From: Oxalobacter formigenes
GTDB taxonomy: Bacteria; Pseudomonadota; Gammaproteobacteria; Burkholderiales; Burkholderiaceae_D
Reading direction: 5' to 3' (one strand)
NCBI RefSeq assembly: GCF_027158485.1
Contig: NZ_JAMKYJ010000001.1
DNA: 64,000 nucleotides
Positions 9,170 through 17,904 of this stretch are shown piece by piece (positions within the stretch are counted from its first letter, which is position 1; every line of letters begins with the position of its first letter). The position numbers and the translations under genes were made by a program. Under the pieces are notes generated by a model. That model had not been told where the DNA came from and searched no databases. It worked only from the letters and a program-made list of their open reading frames with translations.

Positions 9170-10446
9170 GACGGGCTCCCTTCCCGAAGCCGGGCCTTGC
9201 CCGAGAAAATCGAGGCCATCAACGGCACATTGGAAGGACAGACCGATTCGCACGCTCCGCATTCCACGCAGAGGTTCAAATCATGCCGCTTCATCATGAC
9301 GAGATTTCCGAGCCGCCAGCCTTCGGCGTACTTCAGCGGCATCAGCCGCATGGGACAGGCGTCGATACACCGGCCGCAACCGATACAGTTTTCCCGATCG
9401 ACCGTTTGCCGTTCAAACACCAGCACGCCATTCGTCCCCTTCGTGACCGGCGACGACCAGTCCGTCACCAGCCTGCCCATCATCGGGCCACCGAGAACGA
9501 TCGTATAACGATCTGACGAAACACCCATCTGTTCCAGCACATACCCGACCGGCGTACCGATCGGCACCTCGATATTGCCGGGATGTCCCACCCCTTCTCC
9601 CGATACGGTCAGAATGCGCGAGACGACAGGGCGTTTTTCCACCACCGCCTGATACGCGGCATAAACCGTCGCCACATTGCTGACGACAATCCCTTCTCCT
9701 GCTGCGTGTCGCGGTGGAGCCAGTTCCAGCCCGGTAACGGCACAGACCAGTTGCCACTGGCTGCCCTGCGGATACCCGCCTGACACCACCTTTACACGGA
9801 AGCCGGCATAACGCGGCTGCGTCAGGAAAGGGGCAAAAACCGCTTCCAGTTCCCGGTTCTTTTCCTCAATCGCAATCACGACCTCTTTTGCACGCAAAAG
9901 CGTGTTGACCAGCCGAATGCCTTCGAAAAACGCTTGGGTACGTTCGCGCATCACGGCATAATCCGCCGTCAGATAAGGCTCGCATTCGACCCCGTTGACA
10001 ATGAAGGTCTTGATATCTTCACCGGCAAGACGATATTTGAGCGCCGCAGGAAACTGCGCACCGCCCGCCCCGACGATCCCGGCAGCTTCAATCGCCTGTA
10101 AAATAGCTTCGGGAGGCGGATCGCCCCTTTCTTCATCCGGCAATGCAATGCATTCGTCCTGAAAATCATTTTTCAAAACCAGCATCGGCACCTTTTCCCC
10201 ACCTGCTCCGGAAAAGTCCCTGACACCGACCACCGTGCCGGAAACCGGCGCATGCACATTCGCCGAAAAGGCATCCTTCAATCCGGCAATCAACTGATAT
10301 TTCAACACCCGTTCGCCTTCACGCACGACAGGACGGGCAAAATGGCCGCGATAAGCCGAAAGAGGCATATACAGAAAAGGGGAATTCGCCAGCTCTCTGA
10401 CCGGCTGCCCCTTCGTCATTTTCGTCAACGCCGCTTCCCGGTTCAT
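9166..10446 (-). CDS. rnfC: RnfC-like NADH-binding Fe-S subunit
   Basis: The 426-aa protein starts at the ATG at 10446, which overlaps the apbE stop as ATGA. It has the RnfC N-terminal domain (LANSPFLYMPLSAY), the nucleotide/FMN region GIVGAGGAQFPAALKYR and GGPMMGR. Two 4Fe-4S motifs follow, CIGCGRCIDACP near residue 355 and CVECGACESVCP near 392. This is the peripheral subunit that exchanges electrons with NADH. At 426 aa it lacks the long Ala/Lys-rich tail of the E. coli protein. An unusually Lys/Ala-rich small protein is encoded separately at the head of the same operon. Confidence 0.88.
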   Translation of the reverse strand: MNREAALTKMTKGQPVRELANSPFLYMPLSAYRGHFARPVVREGERVLKYQLIAGLKDAFSANVHAPVSGTVVGVRDFSGAGGEKVPMLVLKNDFQDECIALPDEERGDPPPEAILQAIEAAGIVGAGGAQFPAALKYRLAGEDIKTFIVNGVECEPYLTADYAVMRERTQAFFEGIRLVNTLLRAKEVVIAIEEKNRELEAVFAPFLTQPRYAGFRVKVVSGGYPQGSQWQLVCAVTGLELAPPRHAAGEGIVVSNVATVYAAYQAVVEKRPVVSRILTVSGEGVGHPGNIEVPIGTPVGYVLEQMGVSSDRYTIVLGGPMMGRLVTDWSSPVTKGTNGVLVFERQTVDRENCIGCGRCIDACPMRLMPLKYAEGWRLGNLVMMKRHDLNLCVECGACESVCPSNVPLMASIFSGKARLREGSPS

Positions 10447-11372
10447 ACCGGCACCTCCCAATCCGCCCCGAAACCGGCTGAACGCGTAATATTTCCCGCC
10501 TCATCCATCAAAAACCCCTCAATGGAAAAATCCTTTTGCAAGAGCTGCATTTTTTCCAGAAAACCGGCAGCCGATTCATTGAACAGGCCGGTCGAAACCA
10601 TATCGCCCAGCATCGCACTTTCCGTCACCACACCGACCATTTTATTGGATGAGGGATAACCGGTTTGCGGATTCAGGATATGCCCGTAGCGTTTCCCGCC
10701 GATTTCCACAAAACTGTCACCCTGCGCCGACGTGGAATACACGCCATTGGCAATATCGGTCACAAAAAGCGGATCATCCGTACCCGGAACGTCCACCCCA
10801 ACCTGCCACGACGGGTGCGCGGCATTATTGACCGCCGCCATCGTACTGCCTCCGGCATTCACGATAGCGTCCGTGATTTTCATCTCCCGCATCTTTTCAA
10901 CCAAACGATCCACCGCATAGGCCTTGATGAAAGAACCGGTCACGATTTCCTGCCCCTCCGCAATCCGTACCCTGTTCCCGTCGATGTCGATCATCCCGTC
11001 ATTCACCAGCGGCAAAACCTGTGCCAGCTCGTCTTCCGACGGAACACGTTTGACATCGTCCTTGTAAAACCCCCACAAACGGACGAGCGGCATCACCGTA
11101 ATGGCGTACCGTCCGTCGAAAAATCCGGAAAGCTTTTTGGCCTGCCGTAAAATCCGGACAGTCTCATCGTCCACCGTCACAAAAGACCCGGCATTCTTGT
11201 TGATCCGGTCGAAAAAAGACCCGGCCTGATACGAGTTGTATCGCTTGTCGACCGATTCAAGCAACCCGAAAAGCGAATCCATCTGCTCCTCGCTACAGAT
11301 GGCGGGAATCTTGATGCGGATTGAAGAATGGAACAGAAAACGCGTCTGGACCTTGTACAGGAACTCGTCCAT
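10443..11372 (-). CDS. apbE: ApbE-like FAD:protein FMN transferase
   Basis: The protein is 309 aa from the ATG at 11372. ApbE hallmarks are DGRYAITVMPLVRLWGFY, NAGGSTMA, the HILNPQTGYP block and MLGDMVSTGLF, whose Asp and Thr bind Mg2+ and FAD. ApbE attaches FMN covalently to Thr/Ser of Rnf/Nqr subunits, which fits its place directly before rnfC and rnfD with an ATGA overlap. I see no signal peptide or lipobox, unlike most ApbE proteins, so it may act in the cytoplasm. Confidence 0.85.
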   Translation of the reverse strand: MDEFLYKVQTRFLFHSSIRIKIPAICSEEQMDSLFGLLESVDKRYNSYQAGSFFDRINKNAGSFVTVDDETVRILRQAKKLSGFFDGRYAITVMPLVRLWGFYKDDVKRVPSEDELAQVLPLVNDGMIDIDGNRVRIAEGQEIVTGSFIKAYAVDRLVEKMREMKITDAIVNAGGSTMAAVNNAAHPSWQVGVDVPGTDDPLFVTDIANGVYSTSAQGDSFVEIGGKRYGHILNPQTGYPSSNKMVGVVTESAMLGDMVSTGLFNESAAGFLEKMQLLQKDFSIEGFLMDEAGNITRSAGFGADWEVPV

Positions 11373-11393
11373 CAAATGAAACCCGTGTACGGA

Positions 11394-11711
11394 TTACTTG
11401 GATGCGTGCGCTTTTTCAGGCTTGGCCTTTTCCAGTTTCGATTTCTTTTTGGCTTTGGCCTTGGCCTTTTCCTTCGCTTTGGCTTTTTCCTTGTCAGCCT
11501 TTTTCTTGCCCATCTCCATATCCTCCGCGGCAGCGGCGTTCTTCGCCTTTTCAGCGTCCAGTTTTTCCGCCTCTACTTTGGCCGCCTCCATTTTGGCGGC
11601 CTCGGCTTTTGCCTGTGCATGGGCTTCATTCGTCCGGTAACCGACCGCCACCAGAACCACCCCGAAAAGAAACAACGCGACATTTTTGACCGACTGCGTT
11701 AACCGTCCCAT
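11394..11711 (-). CDS. Lys/Ala-rich membrane-anchored protein heading the apbE-rnfCD operon
   Basis: The start at 11711 is preceded by AGGGAAAA and gives 105 aa. The longer frame to 11777 adds a poor leader. Residues 10-30 form one membrane segment (VALFLFGVVLVAVGY). The remainder is a highly charged low-complexity region built from A, E and K, changing to almost pure K/A (EKAKAKEKAKAKAKKK), likely a long single helix. It ends 21 bp before apbE on the same strand, so it is probably co-transcribed. Its composition recalls the Lys/Ala-rich tail of long RnfC proteins, but that link is inference. Confidence 0.6.
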   Translation of the reverse strand: MGRLTQSVKNVALFLFGVVLVAVGYRTNEAHAQAKAEAAKMEAAKVEAEKLDAEKAKNAAAAEDMEMGKKKADKEKAKAKEKAKAKAKKKSKLEKAKPEKAHASK

Positions 11712-11987
11712 GATTTTTTCCCTGACTGATAGTGAAGAATAATAAAAAAACAAGATGATTTTTTTATCATACCGCAAATAAGCATTTCAGGTCGGCAACA
11801 AACGCTTCCTTTCACACGCTCCGACATCCCCCGCTACAAACCGGCAAACATCGGTCGGCTTGGCCCTTTTCTTCGCAATAAACCATATACGGCTTATAAT
11901 AGCCATATATGAACATTACGAAAAATCGGAGTTCGAATGCACACATCAGGCCAGTCGAATCAGGCCGCATCAGGGAAAGGAAAAACA

Positions 11988-13499
11988 ATGGCAAACAATG
12001 AATTCAACTGGGGAGAAGGCCTGTTTTATGACGGGACAGGCGACGGTAAGAGGAAGCGTAAAAAAGACCCGTATGAGAACCCGTTGGGACTCTCGAGCGA
12101 GACGCCCGGCATGATCCGTGATACAGAAGAAACCCTGCGCCAGAGTAAAGAAACGGACAATGCTATTGGTGAGACAGCACGACTGGCAAGCAAACCTCTG
12201 CCGTCTGTCAAAATACCCGACCCCGTCATCCCACCCGAGCCTCAAACAGAAATCCCGCCCGCACAAACCGATACCGCCCCTCAGAAAAATTCAGTAAACC
12301 TGTTTGGCTACGGAACAAAATCCTGCGATACCCGTCCCACTGAAGGAGAGAAAAGAGACAAAAACTATGAAGACAGCCTGAAAATCGACGGAGGAAACGA
12401 AGGCTACACCATGCCACCCATCAAGCCCTCAACAGGAAACGTCGAAAGCTACCCCGGAGAAAGAGAAAAACTACAGGAACACAACGCCAACGAAGGCTTC
12501 ACCATCGGCAATAAAAGCCGGACAGACGAAGAATCCGAAAGACGAATAGAAGAAACCGCTGCCTTTTTGGAACGGTTTTTCAAGGGAAACGAAAAAGAGC
12601 AGCGTTATGCCAACGGCCTCCCGGCGCCGGGAGAGGAACACAAAAGCATACTGGTAATGTACACGGACGCCAAAAGCAAGAGCGACAATGCCATGCAGGG
12701 GGATTGGGGCAAAACCGTCAAAAACCTGAATGGCTCCAGCTTCGGGCAGGGGGTGATGGATGTTTATCACGGTGGGGCGCGGGGAATGTACGAACTGGGC
12801 AATGAAGGCCTGACCATTCTGGGCGAAATGAACAAGCCAAAACCTTTCGTCCCGTTCCCCTATCCGACCACACCCTATGCCCTTCTGGACAGGCTGCAAC
12901 AGAATTTCCCTGAAGACAAGAAACTGGATAGCCGCTACGAACTGTACAAAATGAAAAAAAACCTGAGAGCTGGAGCGGAAGAACACAGACAGGCCCAGAG
13001 CAGTGACTATAAAGCTGCCGGATGGTCTCGTCATCAGGGGTATCTGGGAGTGTGGGGACTGGGAGAATTTGCCAGAGACATGCCTGCCATATTTATGGCA
13101 GGAAAGATACTCATGTCAGCGGGAAAAAAATGGACAGGATTATATAGCGCCCTTGAAGGAGGGGTGAGCGAACTGACGGATCATTACGATAAGGAAGTGG
13201 ACAAATACATGAAGATGCCGCAACAGGAAATGGAACGGTATCCGGAATATATACAAGCCAAAAGAGAAGGAAAAAGTGAAGAACAGGCGCGATTTCGGGC
13301 AGCCGATCCGAGAGCGAAAAGAGGCGCCCTGATGTCCCTTTTTACCGGTGTGATCAAAGGCATGATGAAATACGGAGTGAACTACCTGACCGGCTCGGCA
13401 GCGGATGGGATTGTCACAAGATACGTGCAGGATTTTCTGGGTGGGAGAGCGGTTGATTATTTCGGTGATTATATGAAAGGGGGAGAAGAAGATGAATAA
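11988..13499 (+). CDS. hypothetical 503-aa protein with duplicated C-terminal module
   Basis: The start at 11988 (MANNEFNWGEG) follows AGGGAAAGG. The N-terminal half is polar and Pro/Asn/Glu-rich (FYDGTGDGKRKRKKDPYENP) with no signal peptide. The C-terminal 150 residues contain a Gly-rich amphipathic stretch (LMSLFTGVIKGMMKYGVNYL) after YPEYIQAKREGKSEEQARF. That last module is repeated at 14594-14917, after an intervening Sel1 lipoprotein. The layout resembles an effector followed by an immunity gene and an orphan effector end. The protein also resembles large internal phage virion proteins in composition. I do not recognise a family. Confidence 0.6.
   Translation: MANNEFNWGEGLFYDGTGDGKRKRKKDPYENPLGLSSETPGMIRDTEETLRQSKETDNAIGETARLASKPLPSVKIPDPVIPPEPQTEIPPAQTDTAPQKNSVNLFGYGTKSCDTRPTEGEKRDKNYEDSLKIDGGNEGYTMPPIKPSTGNVESYPGEREKLQEHNANEGFTIGNKSRTDEESERRIEETAAFLERFFKGNEKEQRYANGLPAPGEEHKSILVMYTDAKSKSDNAMQGDWGKTVKNLNGSSFGQGVMDVYHGGARGMYELGNEGLTILGEMNKPKPFVPFPYPTTPYALLDRLQQNFPEDKKLDSRYELYKMKKNLRAGAEEHRQAQSSDYKAAGWSRHQGYLGVWGLGEFARDMPAIFMAGKILMSAGKKWTGLYSALEGGVSELTDHYDKEVDKYMKMPQQEMERYPEYIQAKREGKSEEQARFRAADPRAKRGALMSLFTGVIKGMMKYGVNYLTGSAADGIVTRYVQDFLGGRAVDYFGDYMKGGEEDE
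13137..13463 (+). repeat. first copy of duplicated C-terminal module DNA
   Basis: DNA of this stretch recurs at 14535-14856 with very few differences. The run from the GAACTGACGGATC region through GTGCAGGATTTTCTGGG is nearly identical. Confidence 0.85.
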
Positions 13500-13546
13500 T
13501 AATGGTAAGATTTAAAAATGTTTTAATATTTAAAATAAAAATCTAA

Positions 13547-14455
13547 ATGAAAAAAAATATTTCACTCATCTTTTTTATATTTATTTCTTTATTTTCTTTG
13601 ACTGGATGTCAAAATGAAGATAATAAAGAGTTAACAGATGAAAAAACAGGAATTGAATACTATAAAAAAGGTGACTACGAAAAATCATTATCCTTTCTGA
13701 AGAAAGCCGCTGATTCCGGGAGTATCAAAGCTTCCCGGTATTTGGGAAAAATGTATCAGTATGGCAAAGGTGTCGATAAAGATTATCCGCTTTCTTTCAA
13801 GTGGTATTTAAACGCAGCCGAAAAAGGAGACAAAGAATCATCCGGTATGGTTGGCGCCAGTTACTATTTGGGACAAGGCGTAAAACAAGACTACAAGGAA
13901 TCGTTTAGATGGTTGTTAAAGGCATCTGAAAAAATTGATGAAAAAAAACCAACTGAACGGGACGGAAAACTCATGCTTCTTTTGGCTAATTTATATTTTA
14001 CGGGAAAAGGTACACTTCAGGATTTCAGTGAGTCAGCAAAATGGGCGAGAAGAGCTGCCGAATTGGGAAATTCCGAGTCACAAGCCATGCTTGCATTCTT
14101 CCTCTATTCCGGGCAAGGCATTTTACAGAACAGAACGGAAGCGAAAATCTGGGCAGAAAAGTCTGCCGGGCAGGGGGATAGCCTTGGACAAGTCATAATG
14201 GGAATGCTTTATCAGTATGGCGGCGGAACAGATGAACCGGATATGAAGAAAGCAATCGACTGGTACGAAAAATCAGCTGAAAAGGGAAATCCGATTGCAC
14301 AATATCAACTGGCAACCCTTTACGAAAATGGGAATGGCTTGCCGAAAGATCTGGAAAAAGCAAAATACTATTATGAGCAATCGGCTAAAAGCCAATCGGA
14401 AATACCAGTGAAAGCTTTGGCGGAATTCAAGGCCAAACAGAAAAGACAAAATTAA
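13547..14455 (+). CDS. Sel1-repeat lipoprotein (copy 1)
   Basis: The 302-aa protein has a signal peptide ending in a lipobox (FSLTGC). Six to seven Sel1-like repeats of the form A..G...A...LG.MY..G.GV..D...A..W...AA fill the rest. Sel1 repeats are TPR-like alpha solenoids that bind partner proteins. The gene is AT-rich compared with its surroundings. It lies 47 bp downstream of the 503-aa protein, and a second related lipoprotein follows the displaced copy of that protein's C-terminus. A periplasmic binding or immunity role is possible but unproven. Confidence 0.8.
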   Translation: MKKNISLIFFIFISLFSLTGCQNEDNKELTDEKTGIEYYKKGDYEKSLSFLKKAADSGSIKASRYLGKMYQYGKGVDKDYPLSFKWYLNAAEKGDKESSGMVGASYYLGQGVKQDYKESFRWLLKASEKIDEKKPTERDGKLMLLLANLYFTGKGTLQDFSESAKWARRAAELGNSESQAMLAFFLYSGQGILQNRTEAKIWAEKSAGQGDSLGQVIMGMLYQYGGGTDEPDMKKAIDWYEKSAEKGNPIAQYQLATLYENGNGLPKDLEKAKYYYEQSAKSQSEIPVKALAEFKAKQKRQN

Positions 14456-14481
14456 ATCAATCATAAAAAATAATCTTTCTG

Positions 14482-14517
14482 AAATCCTCTTCAAAAAAAT
14501 TGAAGAGGATTTTTTTA
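14482..14517 (+). terminator. Rho-independent terminator
   Basis: A 13-bp perfect stem (AAATCCTCTTCAA with TTGAAGAGGATTT) is followed by a T run, 27 bp after the stop of the first Sel1 lipoprotein. Confidence 0.8.
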
Positions 14518-14534
14518 TCGTGAACAGGTTCAAG

Positions 14535-14856
14535 GTGTTTTATAGTGCCTTTGAAGAGGAACAGGCGAACTGACGGATCATTACGATAAGGAAGTGGACA
14601 AATACATGGGGATGCCTCAAAAAGAAATGGAACGGTATCCGGAATATATACAAGCCAAAAGAGAAGGAAAAAGTGAAGAACAGGCGCGATTTCGGGCAGC
14701 CGATCCGAGAGCGAAAAGAGGCGCCCTGATGTCCTTTTTTACCGGTGTGATCAAAGGCATGATGAAATACGGAGTGAACTACCTGACCGGCTCGGCAGCG
14801 GATGGGATTGTCACAAGATACGTGCAGGATTTTCTGGGCGGGAGAGTTGTTGATGA
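14535..14856 (+). repeat. second copy of duplicated C-terminal module DNA
   Basis: Near-identical to 13137-13463. At the left end of the copy a one-base deletion (TATAG...GAACTGACGG is 36 instead of 37 bases) breaks the upstream frame. The similarity ends near 14856, where the final codons diverge. Confidence 0.85.
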
Positions 14857-14917
14857 AATTATGGAGAAACCATCTGAAAAGCTGAGGAATATTTATAAAG
14901 ACTATAAAAACGATTAG
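14594..14917 (+). CDS. orphan C-terminal module of the 503-aa protein
   Basis: A 107-aa frame starts at GTG (14594) close behind AAGGA and repeats the C-terminal module of the upstream protein (MERYPEYIQAKREGKSEEQA, then the Gly-rich hydrophobic stretch). Its last 20 residues are different (DEIMEKPSEKLRNIYKDYKN). It lacks the N-terminal 400 residues. It may be a silent cassette, a truncated pseudogene, or a free-standing module paired with the following Sel1 lipoprotein. Confidence 0.5.
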   Translation: MDKYMGMPQKEMERYPEYIQAKREGKSEEQARFRAADPRAKRGALMSFFTGVIKGMMKYGVNYLTGSAADGIVTRYVQDFLGGRVVDEIMEKPSEKLRNIYKDYKND

Positions 14918-14978
14918 AATTATTCAATCCAATGGCAATAAAAACAAAATAAATCAATTCATTTAATTTGTGATAATG

Positions 14979-15860
14979 ATGAATAAAATATTTCAGGTTT
15001 TTTATATCGTAATTCTTTCTTTTTTTATTAGTTCCTGCCACGAATCAGACAACAGAATATCAGAAAATAATGGTGTCAATCTCTACAAGGCAAAGCAATA
15101 TGAAATGGCATTGCCTTTACTTGAAAAGGCTGCCAATGCAGGAGATCCTCAGGCGCCATTCTATCTCGGCATAATGTTCGATGAAGGATCAGGAGTAATC
15201 AAAGATCAGAAAAAATCATTTGAATGGTTTGAAAAAGCGGCAAAAAATGGTAACACTGACGCGTTTTTTGTTATTGGCAGCAGGTATTTATATGGTTCTG
15301 GCGTTGAAAAAGATTATAAAGAAGCCCTGAAATGGTATAAAAGGAGTGTTGAAGAGGGCAAAAAAGACGACAAGACAATCTATTTCATGATCGGATCGAT
15401 GTACTACAATGGTTTGGGTACCTTGAAAGATACCAGCGAGGCAGCCAAATGGTATGAAAAAGCGGCAGAAAAAGGAGATGCTTTTTCACAGGCAATGCTC
15501 GCCATGCAATATTACAGTGGTCAGGGTATTTTGACGAATATGGAAAAAGCCAGATACTGGGCCGAAAAATCCGCGGAACAGGATTACGATGCCGGACAAA
15601 TGATGATGGGGATTCTGAGCCAGTATGGAACACCTGAACCAGACATGAAAGCCGCAATTGACTGGTATGAAAAAGCCGCCAGACAGGGAAACCCGATTGC
15701 ACAGTTTCTATTGGCGAGAAGTTATGAAAATGGAAACGGCGTGCCAAAAGATCTGGAAAAAGCCCATGCTTATTATAAACAGGCTGCCGGTGGCATGAAG
15801 TCGGATGACCTGGCCAGGGAGTTTATGGAATTTGAAGCAAGACAGAAAAGACAGAAATAA
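14979..15860 (+). CDS. Sel1-repeat lipoprotein (copy 2)
   Basis: About 293 aa from the ATG at 14979 (an adjacent ATG at 14976 is also possible). The signal peptide ends in a lipobox (FFISSC). Six Sel1-like repeats follow, closely related to those of the first lipoprotein; both end in an RQKRQ tail. The two differ most in the N-terminal repeats. It follows the orphan C-terminal module by about 60 bp, repeating the gene order of the first pair. AT-rich. Confidence 0.78.
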   Translation: MNKIFQVFYIVILSFFISSCHESDNRISENNGVNLYKAKQYEMALPLLEKAANAGDPQAPFYLGIMFDEGSGVIKDQKKSFEWFEKAAKNGNTDAFFVIGSRYLYGSGVEKDYKEALKWYKRSVEEGKKDDKTIYFMIGSMYYNGLGTLKDTSEAAKWYEKAAEKGDAFSQAMLAMQYYSGQGILTNMEKARYWAEKSAEQDYDAGQMMMGILSQYGTPEPDMKAAIDWYEKAARQGNPIAQFLLARSYENGNGVPKDLEKAHAYYKQAAGGMKSDDLAREFMEFEARQKRQK

Positions 15861-15878
15861 ACGACATCATCGTTATCT

Positions 15879-15920
15879 AAAAATCCTCATCATTTAATGA
15901 AGAGTATTTTTTATTTTTAA
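15879..15920 (+). terminator. probable Rho-independent terminator
   Basis: An imperfect stem (CCTCATCATT with AATGAAGAG) is followed by a T-rich stretch, 20 bp after the second Sel1 lipoprotein. It is a decayed relative of the terminator behind the first copy. Confidence 0.6.
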
Positions 15921-16026
15921 TGAAACGAAATAACAGAATTACAAGAACGTTTTTATGTTCCCGTTTTTTACGGATGAATTCAATCCCTTCAGAAATTTAA
16001 AATCCGTCCATCAACACAGCATAAAA

Positions 16027-16050
16027 AAACCTGCCATAAAAGGCAGGTTT
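16027..16050 (-). terminator. Rho-independent terminator
   Basis: A 9-bp stem (AAACCTGCC with GGCAGGTTT) has an A run on its left, which reads as a U run for minus-strand transcripts. It lies downstream of the small membrane protein gene. Confidence 0.8.
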
Positions 16051-16103
16051 CAAAATCAGACATTCCTTATCGGGCCGGATAAAATGGTCTTTTCAAGCCG
16101 GAT

Positions 16104-16460
16104 TTACAAAATCCCGTAACCGAAACATTTCGCGATTGAATCGACAGTCATCAGGGTCGTCACCAGCATCCCGAATACCCAGGCGGACAGGGGAATCCAG
16201 AAGGATGACATGAACTGTCCGGTATAACCCACCTTCTTTTCCCTGTAACGTGTATAGACATAAAAACCGCTGCCGATAATCAGGTACCAGAGCATCGATG
16301 AATTGTTTGAATTAAGAATACCCTTTATGGCCTCGATCTGGTCGCTGGCGGGCTGTTTCTGAAGATAGTAAAGATAAACCTGCGCTCCAAGCAGCAGGAT
16401 GGCATTCGCTATCGCCACCCACTGAAATTTCAGTTTGCGCAAAAATTTAATGATATGCAT
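16104..16460 (-). CDS. small membrane protein, unknown function
   Basis: The 118-aa protein has three predicted membrane helices (WVAIANAILLLGAQVYLYYL, SMLWYLIIGSGFYVYTRY, SAWVFGMLVTTLMTVDSIA) and a basic N-terminus. It sits alone between the Sel1 island and the cas operon, with its own terminator. No family recognised. Confidence 0.6.
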   Translation of the reverse strand: MHIIKFLRKLKFQWVAIANAILLLGAQVYLYYLQKQPASDQIEAIKGILNSNNSSMLWYLIIGSGFYVYTRYREKKVGYTGQFMSSFWIPLSAWVFGMLVTTLMTVDSIAKCFGYGIL

Positions 16461-16938
16461 GTTATTTCAGTAGGCCCTCTTAAATTCTGAAGTTTCAAAA
16501 GCGACGGCTGTTTTTCTGATAGTCGTTTATTTGTTCAATTGACGCACCACAGAAAAAATCAACGAGATTCAGTTTATCGTTGATTGCCTGAATGGAAAAT
16601 GCTGAAATGAAACAGGACACAAAGTCACTTCAATTATGTTTGAACCGGAATGTTATCTTATTGCACTCCCCAGTCTACTTTCTTATTTTACACGTTTTAC
16701 ATCCTGTTATCGCTTCTTAATCGTCCCATCTTTTTTTGTTCAATTAAATAAACCATTTCCCATACCAGTCTTATTCAGTACACATTGCCATATAATGAAA
16801 TAGTCTTTCATGTTTCTATTTAGTTACCCCGTTGCAACATATTCCTTTGTGCAACTGTTTATACTAACTGTAACGGTAATACCCGGCAATAGATAGAATA
16901 TCGAACTTGTAAAATAACTTTTACCAGCGGGCGAATTC
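16461..16938. other. AT-rich intergenic region upstream of cas1
   Basis: 478 bp without a convincing gene. It must hold the promoters of the minus-strand membrane protein and the plus-strand cas operon. I could not assign clear -35/-10 boxes. Confidence 0.5.
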
Positions 16939-17904
16939 ATGGAGCAACTAACCGATTTAAAATCAATTCTCCATTCCAAACGGGCCAATCTTTTTTATCT
17001 CGAACATTGTCGGGTGATGCAAAAAGATGGACGTGTTCTTTACCTTACTGAAGCCAAAAACGAAAATCAGTACTGGAATATTCCCATTGCCAACACCACA
17101 GCCATTTTGCTCGGTACAGGTACATCCATCACTCAGGCCGCTATGCGTATGTTTGCCAGTGCCGGCGTACTGGTTGGCTTTTGCGGAGGTGGCGGCACTC
17201 CCTTGTTTGCTGGCAGTGACATTGAATGGTTTACCCCGCAAAGTGAGTATAGGCCAACTGAATACATACAGGGTTGGTTATCTTTCTGGTTTGATGACGC
17301 CAAACGTCTGGCTGTCGCGAAACAGTTTCAATTGACACGACTCGAGTTTATCCGCACAGTCTGGGAAAACGACAGAGACTTGAAAACAGAAGGATTTAAT
17401 AAGGACGCACAGGATATTACACAAGCCCTGAGCAGCTTTGAAAAGAAAATCCCGCTGATGCAAAAAGTGGGCGATCTCTTACTTGAGGAAGCAACTGTTA
17501 CCCGACAACTTTATAAAATCGCTGCCATCCGATGTGATGCCCGTGGATTCGTTCGTGCCCCTGAACAGGGAGATTTGGCCAATAGGTTTCTCAATCACGG
17601 CAATTATCTGGCATATGGGCTGGCAGCCACCACACTGTGGGTATTGGGCATCCCGCATGGCTTCGCTGTCATGCACGGCAAAACACGGCGCGGCGCTCTG
17701 GTTTTTGATGTTGCTGACCTGATCAAGGATGCCATCGTCCTGCCCTGGGCTTTTATCTGTGCAAAAGAAAAGATGAAAGAACAGGAATTCAGGCAGCAGA
17801 TTCTCCAGAAATTCACAGAACACAAAGCTCTGGATTTTATGTTTGATTCGGTCAAGAAACAGGCTTTGCAACCGCTTTCAATCAATAGCGGAGGCGTTGC
17901 ATGA
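16939..17904 (+). CDS. cas1: Cas1 integrase, type I-F
   Basis: The 321-aa protein matches the I-F Cas1 family in length and in the C-terminal core LGIPHGFAVMHGKTRRGALVFDVAD. This holds the conserved His and Asp metal ligands; the Glu is in LLEEATVTRQLYK. With the Cas2 part of the next protein it forms the complex that inserts new spacers. Its stop overlaps the start of cas2-3 as ATGA, so both are translated together. First gene of the operon. Confidence 0.93.
   Translation: MEQLTDLKSILHSKRANLFYLEHCRVMQKDGRVLYLTEAKNENQYWNIPIANTTAILLGTGTSITQAAMRMFASAGVLVGFCGGGGTPLFAGSDIEWFTPQSEYRPTEYIQGWLSFWFDDAKRLAVAKQFQLTRLEFIRTVWENDRDLKTEGFNKDAQDITQALSSFEKKIPLMQKVGDLLLEEATVTRQLYKIAAIRCDARGFVRAPEQGDLANRFLNHGNYLAYGLAATTLWVLGIPHGFAVMHGKTRRGALVFDVADLIKDAIVLPWAFICAKEKMKEQEFRQQILQKFTEHKALDFMFDSVKKQALQPLSINSGGVA

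Noticed and set aside
16607..16720. 37-codon frame (MKQDTKSLQL...) upstream of cas1, considered as a small anti-CRISPR-like gene
   Set aside because: No ribosome-binding site, no family, and AT-rich random composition.
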